This document shows positions 9,985 to 17,682 of a DNA stretch of 41,180 nucleotides, in pieces. Position numbers and translations under genes: made by a program. Below the pieces are notes generated by a model. The model was not told the DNA's origin. It made no database searches and saw nothing but the letters and a program-made list of their open reading frames with translations. The stretch is taken from the NCBI GenBank assembly GCA_004144345.1, contig SEEL01000032.1, positions 1-41,180 of the forward strand, written 5' to 3'. Origin of the DNA: Hyphomicrobiales bacterium (lineage in GTDB: Bacteria > Pseudomonadota > Alphaproteobacteria > Rhizobiales > Devosiaceae). Positions within the stretch are counted from its first letter, which is position 1. Every line of letters starts with the position of its first letter.

Positions 9985-10431
9985 TCAGTGGCCGCTCGGA
10001 TTGTCGCTGCCGAAGCCGCGGCTGCCATTGCGGTCACGCATGAAGCGGTCGAACTCTTCGCGATCCTTGGCCATGCGGAGCGTCCGCATGTATTCGTGGA
10101 AGGCGTTGATTTCCTCGTCGAGGCGCTTGCGCTCCTCTTCGAGCCGCTTCAGCTGCTCGGCGCGATAGTCGTCGAAGGCGGCATTGCCGCTCGACTGGCG
10201 CCAGCTGCCATGACGGTAGCTGTTGTGGGCGAACTTCTGGTCGCGGCACCAGGCCTTGGACTTGCTAGCCCAGGCTTCGGCCTTTTCCGCCGAGCCGCCA
10301 AACATCTCGCCCCACAGAATGTAGGCGAGCATGGCGAGCCCGAGGGGCCACCAGACCACGAACCCCAAAACCATCAGGGCGATGGTCAAGGGGCCCCATT
10401 GCGGTTTGATTACTGCGGTGTTCATTGTCAT
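9985..10431 (-). CDS. DUF2852 membrane protein
   Basis: This 148-residue protein has one or two hydrophobic segments near the N-terminus (PLTIALMVLGFVVWWPLGLAM and the following LAYILWG). A soluble stretch rich in Arg, Glu and Lys follows, including a likely coiled coil EQLKRLEEERKRLDEEINAF, and then a Gly/Asn-rich end. The layout and the WGPLTIALMVLGFVVWWPLG start match DUF2852, an alphaproteobacterial family of unknown function. Two in-frame ATGs (10431 and 10425) follow GGGAGAA; either could serve. It is divergent from regB across 117 bases, so it might belong to the redox regulon. That is only a positional guess. Confidence 0.88.
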   Translation of the reverse strand: MTMNTAVIKPQWGPLTIALMVLGFVVWWPLGLAMLAYILWGEMFGGSAEKAEAWASKSKAWCRDQKFAHNSYRHGSWRQSSGNAAFDDYRAEQLKRLEEERKRLDEEINAFHEYMRTLRMAKDREEFDRFMRDRNGSRGFGSDNPSGH

Positions 10432-10548
10432 TTCTCCCAGTCACGAACAGGCTGGATGTGGCCCTATCGTGGACAGGATCAAGAAAGTGCCCGACCGATT
10501 CTTGCTCTTGAAAGCGCCCAAAAGGATTCCCATGCGGAGCCATAATCG

Positions 10549-11850
10549 ATGAGCCAGGCGGGGGATTATCGGCAGATTCTGCCCGGCAATTGGCGGCCGC
10601 TGCGCCTTGCGACGCTGGTCGGGCTGCGCTGGCTGGCCATTATTGGCCAGACCGTGGGCGTGCTGTTCGTCGATTGGGGCCTCGGCTACCCGCTGCCGCT
10701 GGTCGAATGCCTGTCGCTGATCGCGCTCTCGGCGGTGGTCAATCTGGCGCTGATTCTGCGCAGCGAGGCCGGCGACCGGCCCAGCGCCACCGTCGCGACG
10801 CTGCAGCTCGGCTACGATTTGCTGCAGCTGGGCGGACTGCTTTACCTCACCGGCGGGCTCGAGAACCCGTTCTCGCTGCTGCTTCTCGCCCCCGTTTCGG
10901 TCTCGGCGACCACCCTGCCGCAGCGCTCGACCTTCATCCTCGCGGCGCTCGCCATTGCCGTCGCCTCGGCGATTTCGTTCCTCCATCTGGCGCTGCCCTG
11001 GGATCCGGAGCGCCGCATCGTCTTCGACCGCGTCTACATCATCGGCGTCTGGGTCTCGATTGTCTGCGGCGTGGTGTTCGTCTCCGCCTATACCAACCGC
11101 GTCGCCCATGAAGCGCGCCAGCTCGCCGACGCCCTGACCGCGACGGAACTGGCACTGTCGCGCCACGAACAGCTGAGCGCCCTCGATGGCCTCGCCGCCG
11201 CCGCCGCACATGAGCTCGGCACGCCGCTCTCGACCATCGCGCTCGCTGCCAAGGAGATGAAGGCCGATATCCCGCCCGGCCCGCTGGCCGACGACGTCGA
11301 CCTCATCATCGCCCAATCGGCCCGCTGCCGCGCCATTCTCGCCAAGCTACGTAGTCTCCGCAGCGGCGAAACCGGCGATCCTTTCGCGGCCGTGCCGCTC
11401 GGCGAACTGCTCGAGGAAGTCGCCACGCCGCTCGAAGGCACGGGCAAGTCGATCTTCATCGAAATCCCCGAAGCCGAGGGCGAGCCGGTGTTCCGCCGCA
11501 ATGCCGGCCTCCTCTACGGCCTCGGCAATCTGATTGAAAATGCAACGCAATTTGCCAGGCTGAAGGTCACCATCGAGGCGTCCTGGGACCGCGAGCAGGC
11601 TCTCGTCACCATCACCGATGACGGGCCGGGCTTCGCCGACGACCTGATCACCCGCCTCGGCGAGCCCTATCTCACCACGCGGGCGCGCAATACCGCGCCG
11701 GACGGCGATGCGCCGGGCGGCCTAGGGCTCGGGATTTTCATCTCAAAGACCCTTCTAGAACGGACGGGCGCCCGGCTCGCCTTCGAAAACGCCAGCGGCG
11801 GCGGCGCCCGGGTCCGGATCACCTGGCCGCGCAAAGCCATCGAGAGCTAG
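10549..11850 (+). CDS. regB: redox sensor histidine kinase RegB/PrrB/ActS
   Basis: This is a membrane sensor kinase of the global redox system that controls respiration, carbon and nitrogen metabolism in alphaproteobacteria. It has 433 residues with about six membrane segments in residues 20-180. The quinone-sensing motif GGLENPF is at 102-108. The phospho-acceptor is His221 in HELGTPLSTI. Cys260 in SARCRAIL aligns with the redox-active cysteine known from Rhodobacter RegB. The ATPase has N-box NLIENATQFA, DDGPGF and GGLGLGIFISK. All residues needed for redox sensing are present. GGAG at 10536-10539 supports the ATG at 10549. The cognate regulator follows after 101 bases, without the senC gene found beside the kinase in Rhodobacter. 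Confidence 0.95.
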   Translation: MSQAGDYRQILPGNWRPLRLATLVGLRWLAIIGQTVGVLFVDWGLGYPLPLVECLSLIALSAVVNLALILRSEAGDRPSATVATLQLGYDLLQLGGLLYLTGGLENPFSLLLLAPVSVSATTLPQRSTFILAALAIAVASAISFLHLALPWDPERRIVFDRVYIIGVWVSIVCGVVFVSAYTNRVAHEARQLADALTATELALSRHEQLSALDGLAAAAAHELGTPLSTIALAAKEMKADIPPGPLADDVDLIIAQSARCRAILAKLRSLRSGETGDPFAAVPLGELLEEVATPLEGTGKSIFIEIPEAEGEPVFRRNAGLLYGLGNLIENATQFARLKVTIEASWDREQALVTITDDGPGFADDLITRLGEPYLTTRARNTAPDGDAPGGLGLGIFISKTLLERTGARLAFENASGGGARVRITWPRKAIES

Positions 11851-11886
11851 GACAGGGTTCGTGCGAAACAAAGCTGGAACGCTTCA

Positions 11887-11903
11887 CGGTTTCGTCGAAA
11901 CCG
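11887..11903. promoter_or_regulatory. perfect palindrome upstream of regA
   Basis: CGGTTTCG, one T, CGAAACCG form a perfect 8-base inverted repeat in the 101-base gap between regB and regA, about 49 bases before the likely regA start. It has no T run, so it is not a standard terminator. It could be an operator for control of regA or a transcript-processing hairpin. It does not match the GCGNC-spacer-GNCGC pattern reported for RegA/PrrA sites. Confidence 0.4.
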
Positions 11904-11951
11904 CGCGGCGGTCTAGCCTTTTCGGTCCCAAATGCCTAAATGGGCAGCACA

Positions 11952-12503
11952 ATGAGCACCGTAGACGAACTTCTTGCTGGCGACCGCACTCTGCTGCTGG
12001 TCGATGACGACAAAGCCTTCCTGACGCGCCTCGAGCGCGCCATGGAGAAACGCGGCTTCGACGTGCGCAGCGCCGACACCGTCGCCGCCGGCCTGAGCGC
12101 CGTCGAGGCATCGCCTCCGGCCTATGCGGTGATCGACCTCCGCCTCGAAGACGGCAATGGCCTCGACGTGGTCGATGCCCTCCACAAGAAGCGTGCCGAT
12201 GCCCGCGTCGTGGTTCTGACCGGCTATGGCAACATCGCCACCGCCGTGACCGCGGTGAAGCTCGGCGCTGTCGATTATCTGTCGAAGCCGGCCGACGCCG
12301 ACGACGTCATCAACGCGCTCCTCGCCACCGGCGAACAGCCGCCCGCGCCGCCCGAAAATCCGATGTCGGCCGATCGCGTGCGCTGGGAGCACATCCAGCG
12401 CGTCTATGAGCTGTGCGACCGCAACGTCTCCGAGACGGCGCGCCGCCTCAACATGCACCGCCGCACCCTGCAGCGCATCCTCGCCAAGCGCGCGCCGAAA
12501 TAG
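11952..12503 (+). CDS. regA: redox response regulator RegA/PrrA/ActR
   Basis: This is the DNA-binding partner of RegB. From the ATG at 11952 it has 183 residues, the usual size; an ATG at 11940 is also in frame and neither has a strong ribosome site. The receiver has the acidic pair in LLLVDDDKAF, phospho-acceptor Asp62 in AVIDLRLEDG, the Thr in VLTGYG and Lys112 in YLSKPADADD. The C-terminal Fis-type helix-turn-helix (WEHIQRVYELCDRNVSETAR then LNMHRRTLQRILAKR) is the highly conserved RegA DNA-binding region. Ten residues of linker contain several prolines. It follows regB on the same strand, with its own palindromic upstream region. Confidence 0.95.
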   Translation: MSTVDELLAGDRTLLLVDDDKAFLTRLERAMEKRGFDVRSADTVAAGLSAVEASPPAYAVIDLRLEDGNGLDVVDALHKKRADARVVVLTGYGNIATAVTAVKLGAVDYLSKPADADDVINALLATGEQPPAPPENPMSADRVRWEHIQRVYELCDRNVSETARRLNMHRRTLQRILAKRAPK

Positions 12504-12548
12504 ACCCGGCGGGGTTAAGCCGTTCAACCACATATCGATGAGGCTGCC

Positions 12549-14216
12549 ATGACCGTGACCATCCACTTCCATGGCGCCTCTGGCACTGTCACCGGCTCCT
12601 GCTATCGCGTCGTCCATCCGGCGGGGCAGTTCCTCGTCGATTGCGGCCTGTTCCAGGGCAACCGCACGGTGCGCGACCTCAACCTGAAGCCGCTGCCCTT
12701 CGATGCCGCGCGCATCGACTTCTTGCTGCTCACCCACGCCCATATCGATCATGCGGGGCTGCTGCCGAAGCTCACCCGCAATGGCTATCGGAAGCCAATC
12801 TGGTCGACGCCGCCCACCGCTGGCCTGCTCGAATATCTGCTGCCCGATGCCGCCGGCATCCAGGAGAGCGAAGCCGAACGGGAGAACCGCAAGCGCGGCC
12901 GCAAGGACGATGCCCCGGCCGAGCCGCTCTACACAATGGAAGATGCGAGCAAGGCGCTCGATCTGCGCCAGACCACCGACTACGAAGTCTGGATCGAACC
13001 GGCGCCGGGCGTGCGCGCCCGCTACTGGAACGCCGGTCACATCCTCGGCTCGGCCTCGATCGAGGTCGAAGTGCTCGATGGGGACAACAAGCCGGTGCGG
13101 ATCCTCTTCTCCGGCGACATCGGTCCGGATGAAAAGGTGTTCTATAACAATCCGGATGCGCCTGCGGGCTTCGACTACATCCTCTGCGAATCCACCTATG
13201 GCGGCCGCGAGCGCGACGACTACACGCTCGATGAGCGGCGCGATGCCCTGAAGCTTGAGATCAATGAAGCGCTGCGGCGCGGCGGCAATCTTGTGATCCC
13301 GGCCTTTGCCGTCGAACGCAGCCAGGAGCTGCTGCACGACATTGGCCTGTTGATCAAGGAGGGCGCCATCTCGCCCTCGGCCGTGTTCCTCGACAGCCCG
13401 CTCGCGAGCAAGGTGACGGCGGTCTACAAGAAGTACGCCGCGATGTTCGACGATACCGAACTCAGCGCCGATGAACTGTTCTCCGACCCGCGCTTCCGCA
13501 TCATCGAGGCGGTGGAAGAGAGCAAGGCCATCAACCAGATCAGGGGCGGCGCCATCATCATGTCCGCCTCGGGCATGGCCGATGCCGGCCGCATCAAGCA
13601 TCATCTGCGCAACAATCTGCCGCGCGCCAACGCCACCGTGCTGTTCGTCGGCTACCAGTCGCCCGGCACGCTCGGCCAGATCATCCTGAGCGGCGCCAAG
13701 ACGGTGCGGATCCATTCCGAAGAAGTGCCGGTGCGCGCCCGCATCCGCTCGATGGGCAACTACTCGGCCCATGCCGACCACACCGAGCTGATGCACTGGA
13801 TTTCGAAACGCCTGCCGGCGCATGGCGCCATCTTCCTCACCCACGGCGAGGACGAGGAGCGCACCGCGCTGCGCCAGGCGCTGCTCAACACGGGCATTGC
13901 CGGCGACCAGGTGATCCTGCCGCTGCTCGACGATGCCGTTGAGCTGCGCGCCGGTGGCGTCCAGGCCGTCGTGCCGCCCGCGACGCGCCGCCTCGACCTC
14001 AACCAGATCAATGCCGACTGGCACAACGCCTATTCGAGCTTCATCATCGATCTCAGCAACCGCCTGCAATCGGCCGCCAATGACGAAGACCGTCTCGCCC
14101 TCATGGCCGGCCTCAAGCAGAAGCTCGGCGTGCCGCCGGTCATTCCCGTGCCCACCCCGATCACGCCCGTCGCCGCCTCTGGAACGGTGATCCACGGCGA
14201 ACCCGGCGGCGAATAG
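12549..14216 (+). CDS. beta-CASP metallo-hydrolase with RNA-specificity domain
   Basis: This 555-residue protein belongs to the CPSF73/Ysh1-like branch of the metallo-beta-lactamase superfamily, whose members are mostly RNA nucleases. The metal site is HAHIDH at 63-68, with the later histidines in NAGHILGSASIEV, the Asp in FSGDIG, and LTHGE near the C-terminus. The beta-CASP insertion includes VERSQELL. The strongly conserved SASGMADAGRIKHHL and GNYSAHADHTELM segments follow, as in the RMMBL domain. The last 60 residues are a helical tail with a Pro-rich end. The ATG follows GAGG. The next gene starts 2 bases after its stop codon, so the two are translationally linked. RNA is the likely substrate by family, not proven. 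Confidence 0.93.
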   Translation: MTVTIHFHGASGTVTGSCYRVVHPAGQFLVDCGLFQGNRTVRDLNLKPLPFDAARIDFLLLTHAHIDHAGLLPKLTRNGYRKPIWSTPPTAGLLEYLLPDAAGIQESEAERENRKRGRKDDAPAEPLYTMEDASKALDLRQTTDYEVWIEPAPGVRARYWNAGHILGSASIEVEVLDGDNKPVRILFSGDIGPDEKVFYNNPDAPAGFDYILCESTYGGRERDDYTLDERRDALKLEINEALRRGGNLVIPAFAVERSQELLHDIGLLIKEGAISPSAVFLDSPLASKVTAVYKKYAAMFDDTELSADELFSDPRFRIIEAVEESKAINQIRGGAIIMSASGMADAGRIKHHLRNNLPRANATVLFVGYQSPGTLGQIILSGAKTVRIHSEEVPVRARIRSMGNYSAHADHTELMHWISKRLPAHGAIFLTHGEDEERTALRQALLNTGIAGDQVILPLLDDAVELRAGGVQAVVPPATRRLDLNQINADWHNAYSSFIIDLSNRLQSAANDEDRLALMAGLKQKLGVPPVIPVPTPITPVAASGTVIHGEPGGE

Positions 14217-14218
14217 GC

Positions 14219-15190
14219 GTGCTTATCTATATCGGTAGCCGGCGCCAGACCTATCTCCTGCGCCATATGAAGCCCGATGCGCGGCGTCCGAAATGGACCG
14301 GGCGCACCTATGCCTGGCTGTTCCGCGCCTGGCGCCTGCCGGCGGCCACCTACATCTTCACTGGCGTCGATCGTCTCGATGCCGGCGAGCGGCGTCTCGC
14401 GGCGAGATTCTATCGTCATATCAACGCACAGGGCGAAGGCTTCCGCGCTCTCAATGATCCGGCGATCGGCATGGGCCGCTTCCGCCTGCTGCGCACGCTG
14501 TTCGAGCGCGGCATCAATGACTTCAATGCCTATCTGGCGACCGAGCGCGAGCGCCCGTCGCGTTACCCGGTGTTCATCCGCTCGGCCACGGCGAGCGCCG
14601 CGCCGCTGACCGGCATGCTGGCCTCGCTCGCGGAACTCGAAGGCGAGATCGCGCGGCTTGGGGCAAGCGGTCATCCTCTCGAGGATCTGCTGATCATCGA
14701 ATTTCACGGCGAACCCGTGCGGGAGGGGGTCTATCGCAAGCAGGGCGCCTATCGCTTCGGCGACACCTATTTGCCCAACCCATCGATCTATGCCGCCACC
14801 TGGTATGTGAAATACTCGAACACCTACACCGTGCCCGACGATCTGCCCGGCTATGATCGCGAGGTGATGCGCGACAATCCGATGGCGGGTGTGGCACGCC
14901 AGGCCTTCGAGATCGCCGGCATGGAATATGGTCGCGCCGATATCGGCATCGTCAACGGCCGCCCGCAGATCTACGAGATCAACTACAATCCCAATCTGCA
15001 GACGCAGCGGGACGTTCCGAACGCCAACGCCGCGCTCCACAAATTGTGGGCAGAGCATGACGACCGGGTCGCCGCTGCGCTTCGCGCGCTCGATCAGCCG
15101 CGCGGTCGCAGCGTGCCGTCGCTCAGCTCGTCCGAGCTCACGGCCTTCCGCCTACGCCTTTGGCGTAACTATGCCCCGCAGCGTTACTAG
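14219..15190 (+). CDS. ATP-grasp-like protein, first tandem copy
   Basis: This 323-residue protein starts at a GTG 2 bases after the preceding stop codon. I do not recognise a named family. The pattern suggests an ATP-grasp fold: YPVFIRSATA with a following helix as the nucleotide-binding subdomain, DLLIIEF as the hinge strand, and GRADIGIVNGRPQIYEINYNPN near 238-259. In the last segment Asp241, Glu253 and Asn255 would bind Mg-ATP, as in ligases joining a carboxylate to an amine or thiol. The N-terminal 110 residues (SRRQTYLLRHM, TYAWLFR, DRLDAGERRLA) have no obvious match. The second copy aligns without gaps, at roughly 60 percent identity counted by eye. The substrate is unknown. Confidence 0.85.
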   Translation: MLIYIGSRRQTYLLRHMKPDARRPKWTGRTYAWLFRAWRLPAATYIFTGVDRLDAGERRLAARFYRHINAQGEGFRALNDPAIGMGRFRLLRTLFERGINDFNAYLATERERPSRYPVFIRSATASAAPLTGMLASLAELEGEIARLGASGHPLEDLLIIEFHGEPVREGVYRKQGAYRFGDTYLPNPSIYAATWYVKYSNTYTVPDDLPGYDREVMRDNPMAGVARQAFEIAGMEYGRADIGIVNGRPQIYEINYNPNLQTQRDVPNANAALHKLWAEHDDRVAAALRALDQPRGRSVPSLSSSELTAFRLRLWRNYAPQRY

Positions 15191-15239
15191 TGTAACGGCA
15201 CGCTAAGCGATTATGCTACGGCAGCGGGGGCTTGCCGCC

Positions 15240-16211
15240 ATGCTCATCTTCATCGGTTCGCGCCGTCAGACCTATGTGCTGCGCCACATGCAGCGCGACG
15301 AACGCATGCCCGCATGGACTTGCCGCACCTATGCCTGGCTGTTCCGCACCCGCCGCTTCCCCGCCGGCACCTATATCTTCACCGCCGTCGACCGGCTCGA
15401 TGCGGGCGAGCGCCGTCTCGCGGCACTGTTCTATCGCCACCTCAACGCGCAGGGCGGCGCCTTCCGCGCGCTCAACGATCCTGCCATCGCGATGGGCCGC
15501 TATCGCCTGCTGCGCACGCTGCATGAGGCGGGCCTCAACGATTTCAACGCCTACCTAGCCACCGAGCAGCAGCGTCCGTCGCGCTATCCGGTCTTCATCC
15601 GCCGCGCCTCGTCCAGCATCGCGCCCCTGACGGGCCTGCTGCGAAGCGCCGATGAACTCGAAGCCAACCTTGCGCGGCTGATCGCGGCCGGCGAAGCCGC
15701 CGAAGACCTCATCATCATCGAATATTGCGCCGAGGAAGCCGCGCCCGGTATCTTCATCAAGCAGTCCGAGTACCGCGTCGGCGATCGCTACGTCCCCAAT
15801 GGCAGCCAGTTCAGCGCGGGCTGGTACGTCAAGCGCTCGACGCATATCGAAGTGCCGGAGAGTTACCATCACGCCGATACCGCGCTGATCGCCGCCAATC
15901 CTTACGCCGACGTGGCGGCGCGCGCCTTCGCGATCGCGGGTATCGAATATGGCCGCGCCGACATCGGCATGGTCGGCGGCAGGCCGCAGATCTACGAAAT
16001 CAACTTCAACCCCGAGCTCACCACGCAGCGCGAACGGCCGCGGCCGCACCCCATGCACAGTGCCAATTGGGACCGCTCGGACGATCTGCTGTTCGAGGCG
16101 ATGCATGCCATCGACACGAAAGGCAAAGGCAGCGTCGGCACCATCGGCAATGCCGAGTTGCTGCAATTCCGCCTGCGCTTCTGGCGCAATTACGCGCCGC
16201 AGCGCTACTGA
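15240..16211 (+). CDS. ATP-grasp-like protein, second tandem copy
   Basis: This is a paralog of the preceding gene and also has 323 residues. The ATG at 15240 is chosen because it makes the start MLIFIGSRRQTYVLRHM line up with the first copy; an in-frame ATG at 15213 would add nine residues. Asp241, Glu253 and Asn255 of the putative Mg-ATP site are kept (GRADIGMVGGRPQIYEINFNP). The most divergent parts are residues 161-220 and 265-310, which would form much of the substrate side. The last residues RLRFWRNYAPQRY are nearly invariant between copies. So both are probably active on different substrates or form a heteromer. Its end overlaps the convergent GNAT gene by 7 bases. Confidence 0.85.
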   Translation: MLIFIGSRRQTYVLRHMQRDERMPAWTCRTYAWLFRTRRFPAGTYIFTAVDRLDAGERRLAALFYRHLNAQGGAFRALNDPAIAMGRYRLLRTLHEAGLNDFNAYLATEQQRPSRYPVFIRRASSSIAPLTGLLRSADELEANLARLIAAGEAAEDLIIIEYCAEEAAPGIFIKQSEYRVGDRYVPNGSQFSAGWYVKRSTHIEVPESYHHADTALIAANPYADVAARAFAIAGIEYGRADIGMVGGRPQIYEINFNPELTTQRERPRPHPMHSANWDRSDDLLFEAMHAIDTKGKGSVGTIGNAELLQFRLRFWRNYAPQRY

Positions 16212-17218
16212 CGGCCGAGGCGCACGCGCTCGACGCGCATCTCATCTGTGCCGAGCCGCTTCTTCCACTCGGTGCCGCCACCCATGAAGTCGAATCGCGT
16301 CACGCCCCGTAGCGCCATGGCCTCCATGCCCAGCAGCAGCGCCGTGCGGCCGGGCGAATAGCGCTCGAAGGCCGGATCGTAGGCCAGTACGTAGAACAGG
16401 CCCGCATGCCGCGCGACAAAGCTCAGCGCCCCGCCAACGCGTTGCCCGTCGATTTGCAGGATGCCGAAGCACAAATCATCGGCCGCCAGCATGGCATGGC
16501 AATAGTCGCGCAAATCGCGCTCGGCGCCCGGCAGGCCGAGCCAGGTGCGCAATTCGCCGCTGCGCGGTTGCCACTGCCGCTTCTGCTGCAGCAGCCAGTC
16601 GAGATCGCCATCGAGCGTTTGTGCATCGGCCAGCCGGAAGGTCACGGCACCAGTCTCGCCGAGGCGCAGCGCCTGCCGGCGATGGTCGCTGCGCAGCTTC
16701 TTGCTGCGGGTTTCGAGATAGGCCTCATAGCCATCAGGCAGCAGGGCGAGCGTCGCGTCACCGTAGAGCGTTCGTTTTGCCTTCATGCCGCGCGCCGCCG
16801 CGCCAAATTCACCCGGCGCCGGTAGCCGCCCGAGGCAGACCCGCAGCGCCAGCGGATGGCGCAGCGCCTCGCGCAGGAAGGCACGCCCCCACTCCTCATG
16901 CGGACCATCGTGCTTGATCAGCATTTCGGCATATTGCGGCAGCGTCGTCGTGAGTTCGTGGAACTCGTGCAGCGGGCCGAAGCGCCGGTGCCGCATCAGC
17001 GGCGCCGCGAGGACCAGTTCGCCATCCTGCCGCACGACAACGAGACGCGGTGAGCCGGGGCTGTTTGCGGCGACGCGCCGCCAGCACATCGCGACCCACT
17101 CATAGCGGAGGAAGGGCGAGGGGTGTGCGGGTTGTTGCCACAGCGCTCGCCACTCGTCTTCGATTGCCGCCAGCCCGGCGTCGTGCACGATGGTCTCGGT
17201 CGTGAGCGCCATGCTCAT
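16205..17218 (-). CDS. CelD/BcsL-type GNAT acyltransferase
   Basis: This 337-residue protein is of the double-GNAT type seen in CelD and FemAB-like enzymes. The N-terminal part has PFLRYEWVAMCWRRV and LVLAAPLMRHRRFGPL. The C-terminal GNAT has SKKLRSDHRRQALRL, QIDGQRVGGALSFV and YDPAFERYSPGRTALLLGMEAM, then FDFMGGGTEWKKRLG. This matches the Acetyltransf_6 pattern of an acyl transfer onto a polysaccharide or amino group. The substrate is unknown. It is the last of four overlapping leftward genes: its ATG overlaps the mmcB stop codon by 4 bases (ATGA). It is convergent with the second ATP-grasp-like gene. Confidence 0.88.
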   Translation of the reverse strand: MSMALTTETIVHDAGLAAIEDEWRALWQQPAHPSPFLRYEWVAMCWRRVAANSPGSPRLVVVRQDGELVLAAPLMRHRRFGPLHEFHELTTTLPQYAEMLIKHDGPHEEWGRAFLREALRHPLALRVCLGRLPAPGEFGAAARGMKAKRTLYGDATLALLPDGYEAYLETRSKKLRSDHRRQALRLGETGAVTFRLADAQTLDGDLDWLLQQKRQWQPRSGELRTWLGLPGAERDLRDYCHAMLAADDLCFGILQIDGQRVGGALSFVARHAGLFYVLAYDPAFERYSPGRTALLLGMEAMALRGVTRFDFMGGGTEWKKRLGTDEMRVERVRLGRQ

Positions 17219-17682
17219 CGCTCCGGTTCGTACGGGTCCATCAGCTGATGCACGCGATCGGCACCGAGCCGTACCAGCTTCAGCAGCATAGCCTTGCGCC
17301 GCGCCGGCGCCAGCGGGAAGTCCGGCGCATCGCGCAGGATGTCGGCGCCATGCCCGTCGGCAACGATCAGCCCCTCGCTCTCGGGAAAGATCTCACCCTC
17401 CAGCTCCGGCGGCTTGGCGAAGAAGAAGCGGTCGCAATAGTCCTTGTAGTTCGGCCATTTCCCGTCGACGCGGAAATCGATGAGGCTCGATTTGATCTCG
17501 ACGATCCAGATCTCGCCCTTCGGCCCCACGCCGAGCACATCGGCGCGCCGGCCATTGGCCAGCGGCACCTCGGCGAAGCAGCAGAAATCGTAGCGCGACC
17601 TCAGGAGCCGCATCACGCCGCGCTGCACCTTCAGCGCCGTCGGCGACTGGCGCAGATCGACGATTGGCGGCAGGTCAGGCAT
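17215..17682 (-). CDS. mmcB: MmcB-type putative DNA-repair endonuclease
   Basis: This 155-residue protein matches MmcB, an alphaproteobacterial protein with a PD-(D/E)XK nuclease fold linked to mitomycin C resistance and SOS control in Caulobacter. The catalytic pattern is visible: Asp48 in RRADVLGV, then Glu62 and Lys64 in IWIVEIKSS. The conserved WPNYKDYCDRFFFA follows. Length and motif order are those of the family. The start codon overlaps the end of the upstream MFS gene by 8 bases, and its stop codon overlaps the next start codon, so it is embedded in a co-translated chain. No LexA box is seen directly before it; any SOS control would have to act upstream of the transporters. Confidence 0.92.
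   Translation of the reverse strand: MPDLPPIVDLRQSPTALKVQRGVMRLLRSRYDFCCFAEVPLANGRRADVLGVGPKGEIWIVEIKSSLIDFRVDGKWPNYKDYCDRFFFAKPPELEGEIFPESEGLIVADGHGADILRDAPDFPLAPARRKAMLLKLVRLGADRVHQLMDPYEPER

Noticed and set aside
10432-10548. Possible sigma-70 boxes in the regB/DUF2852 gap
   Set aside because: TTGAAA and TTGATC are present on the two strands, but no acceptable -10 box lies at 16-18 bases, so I did not annotate a promoter.
11913-14195. Minus-strand open frame of 760 codons opposite regA and the beta-CASP gene
   Set aside because: It shows only the biased shadow composition (Arg, Gly, His, Asp) with no motif. The plus-strand genes have convincing active sites.
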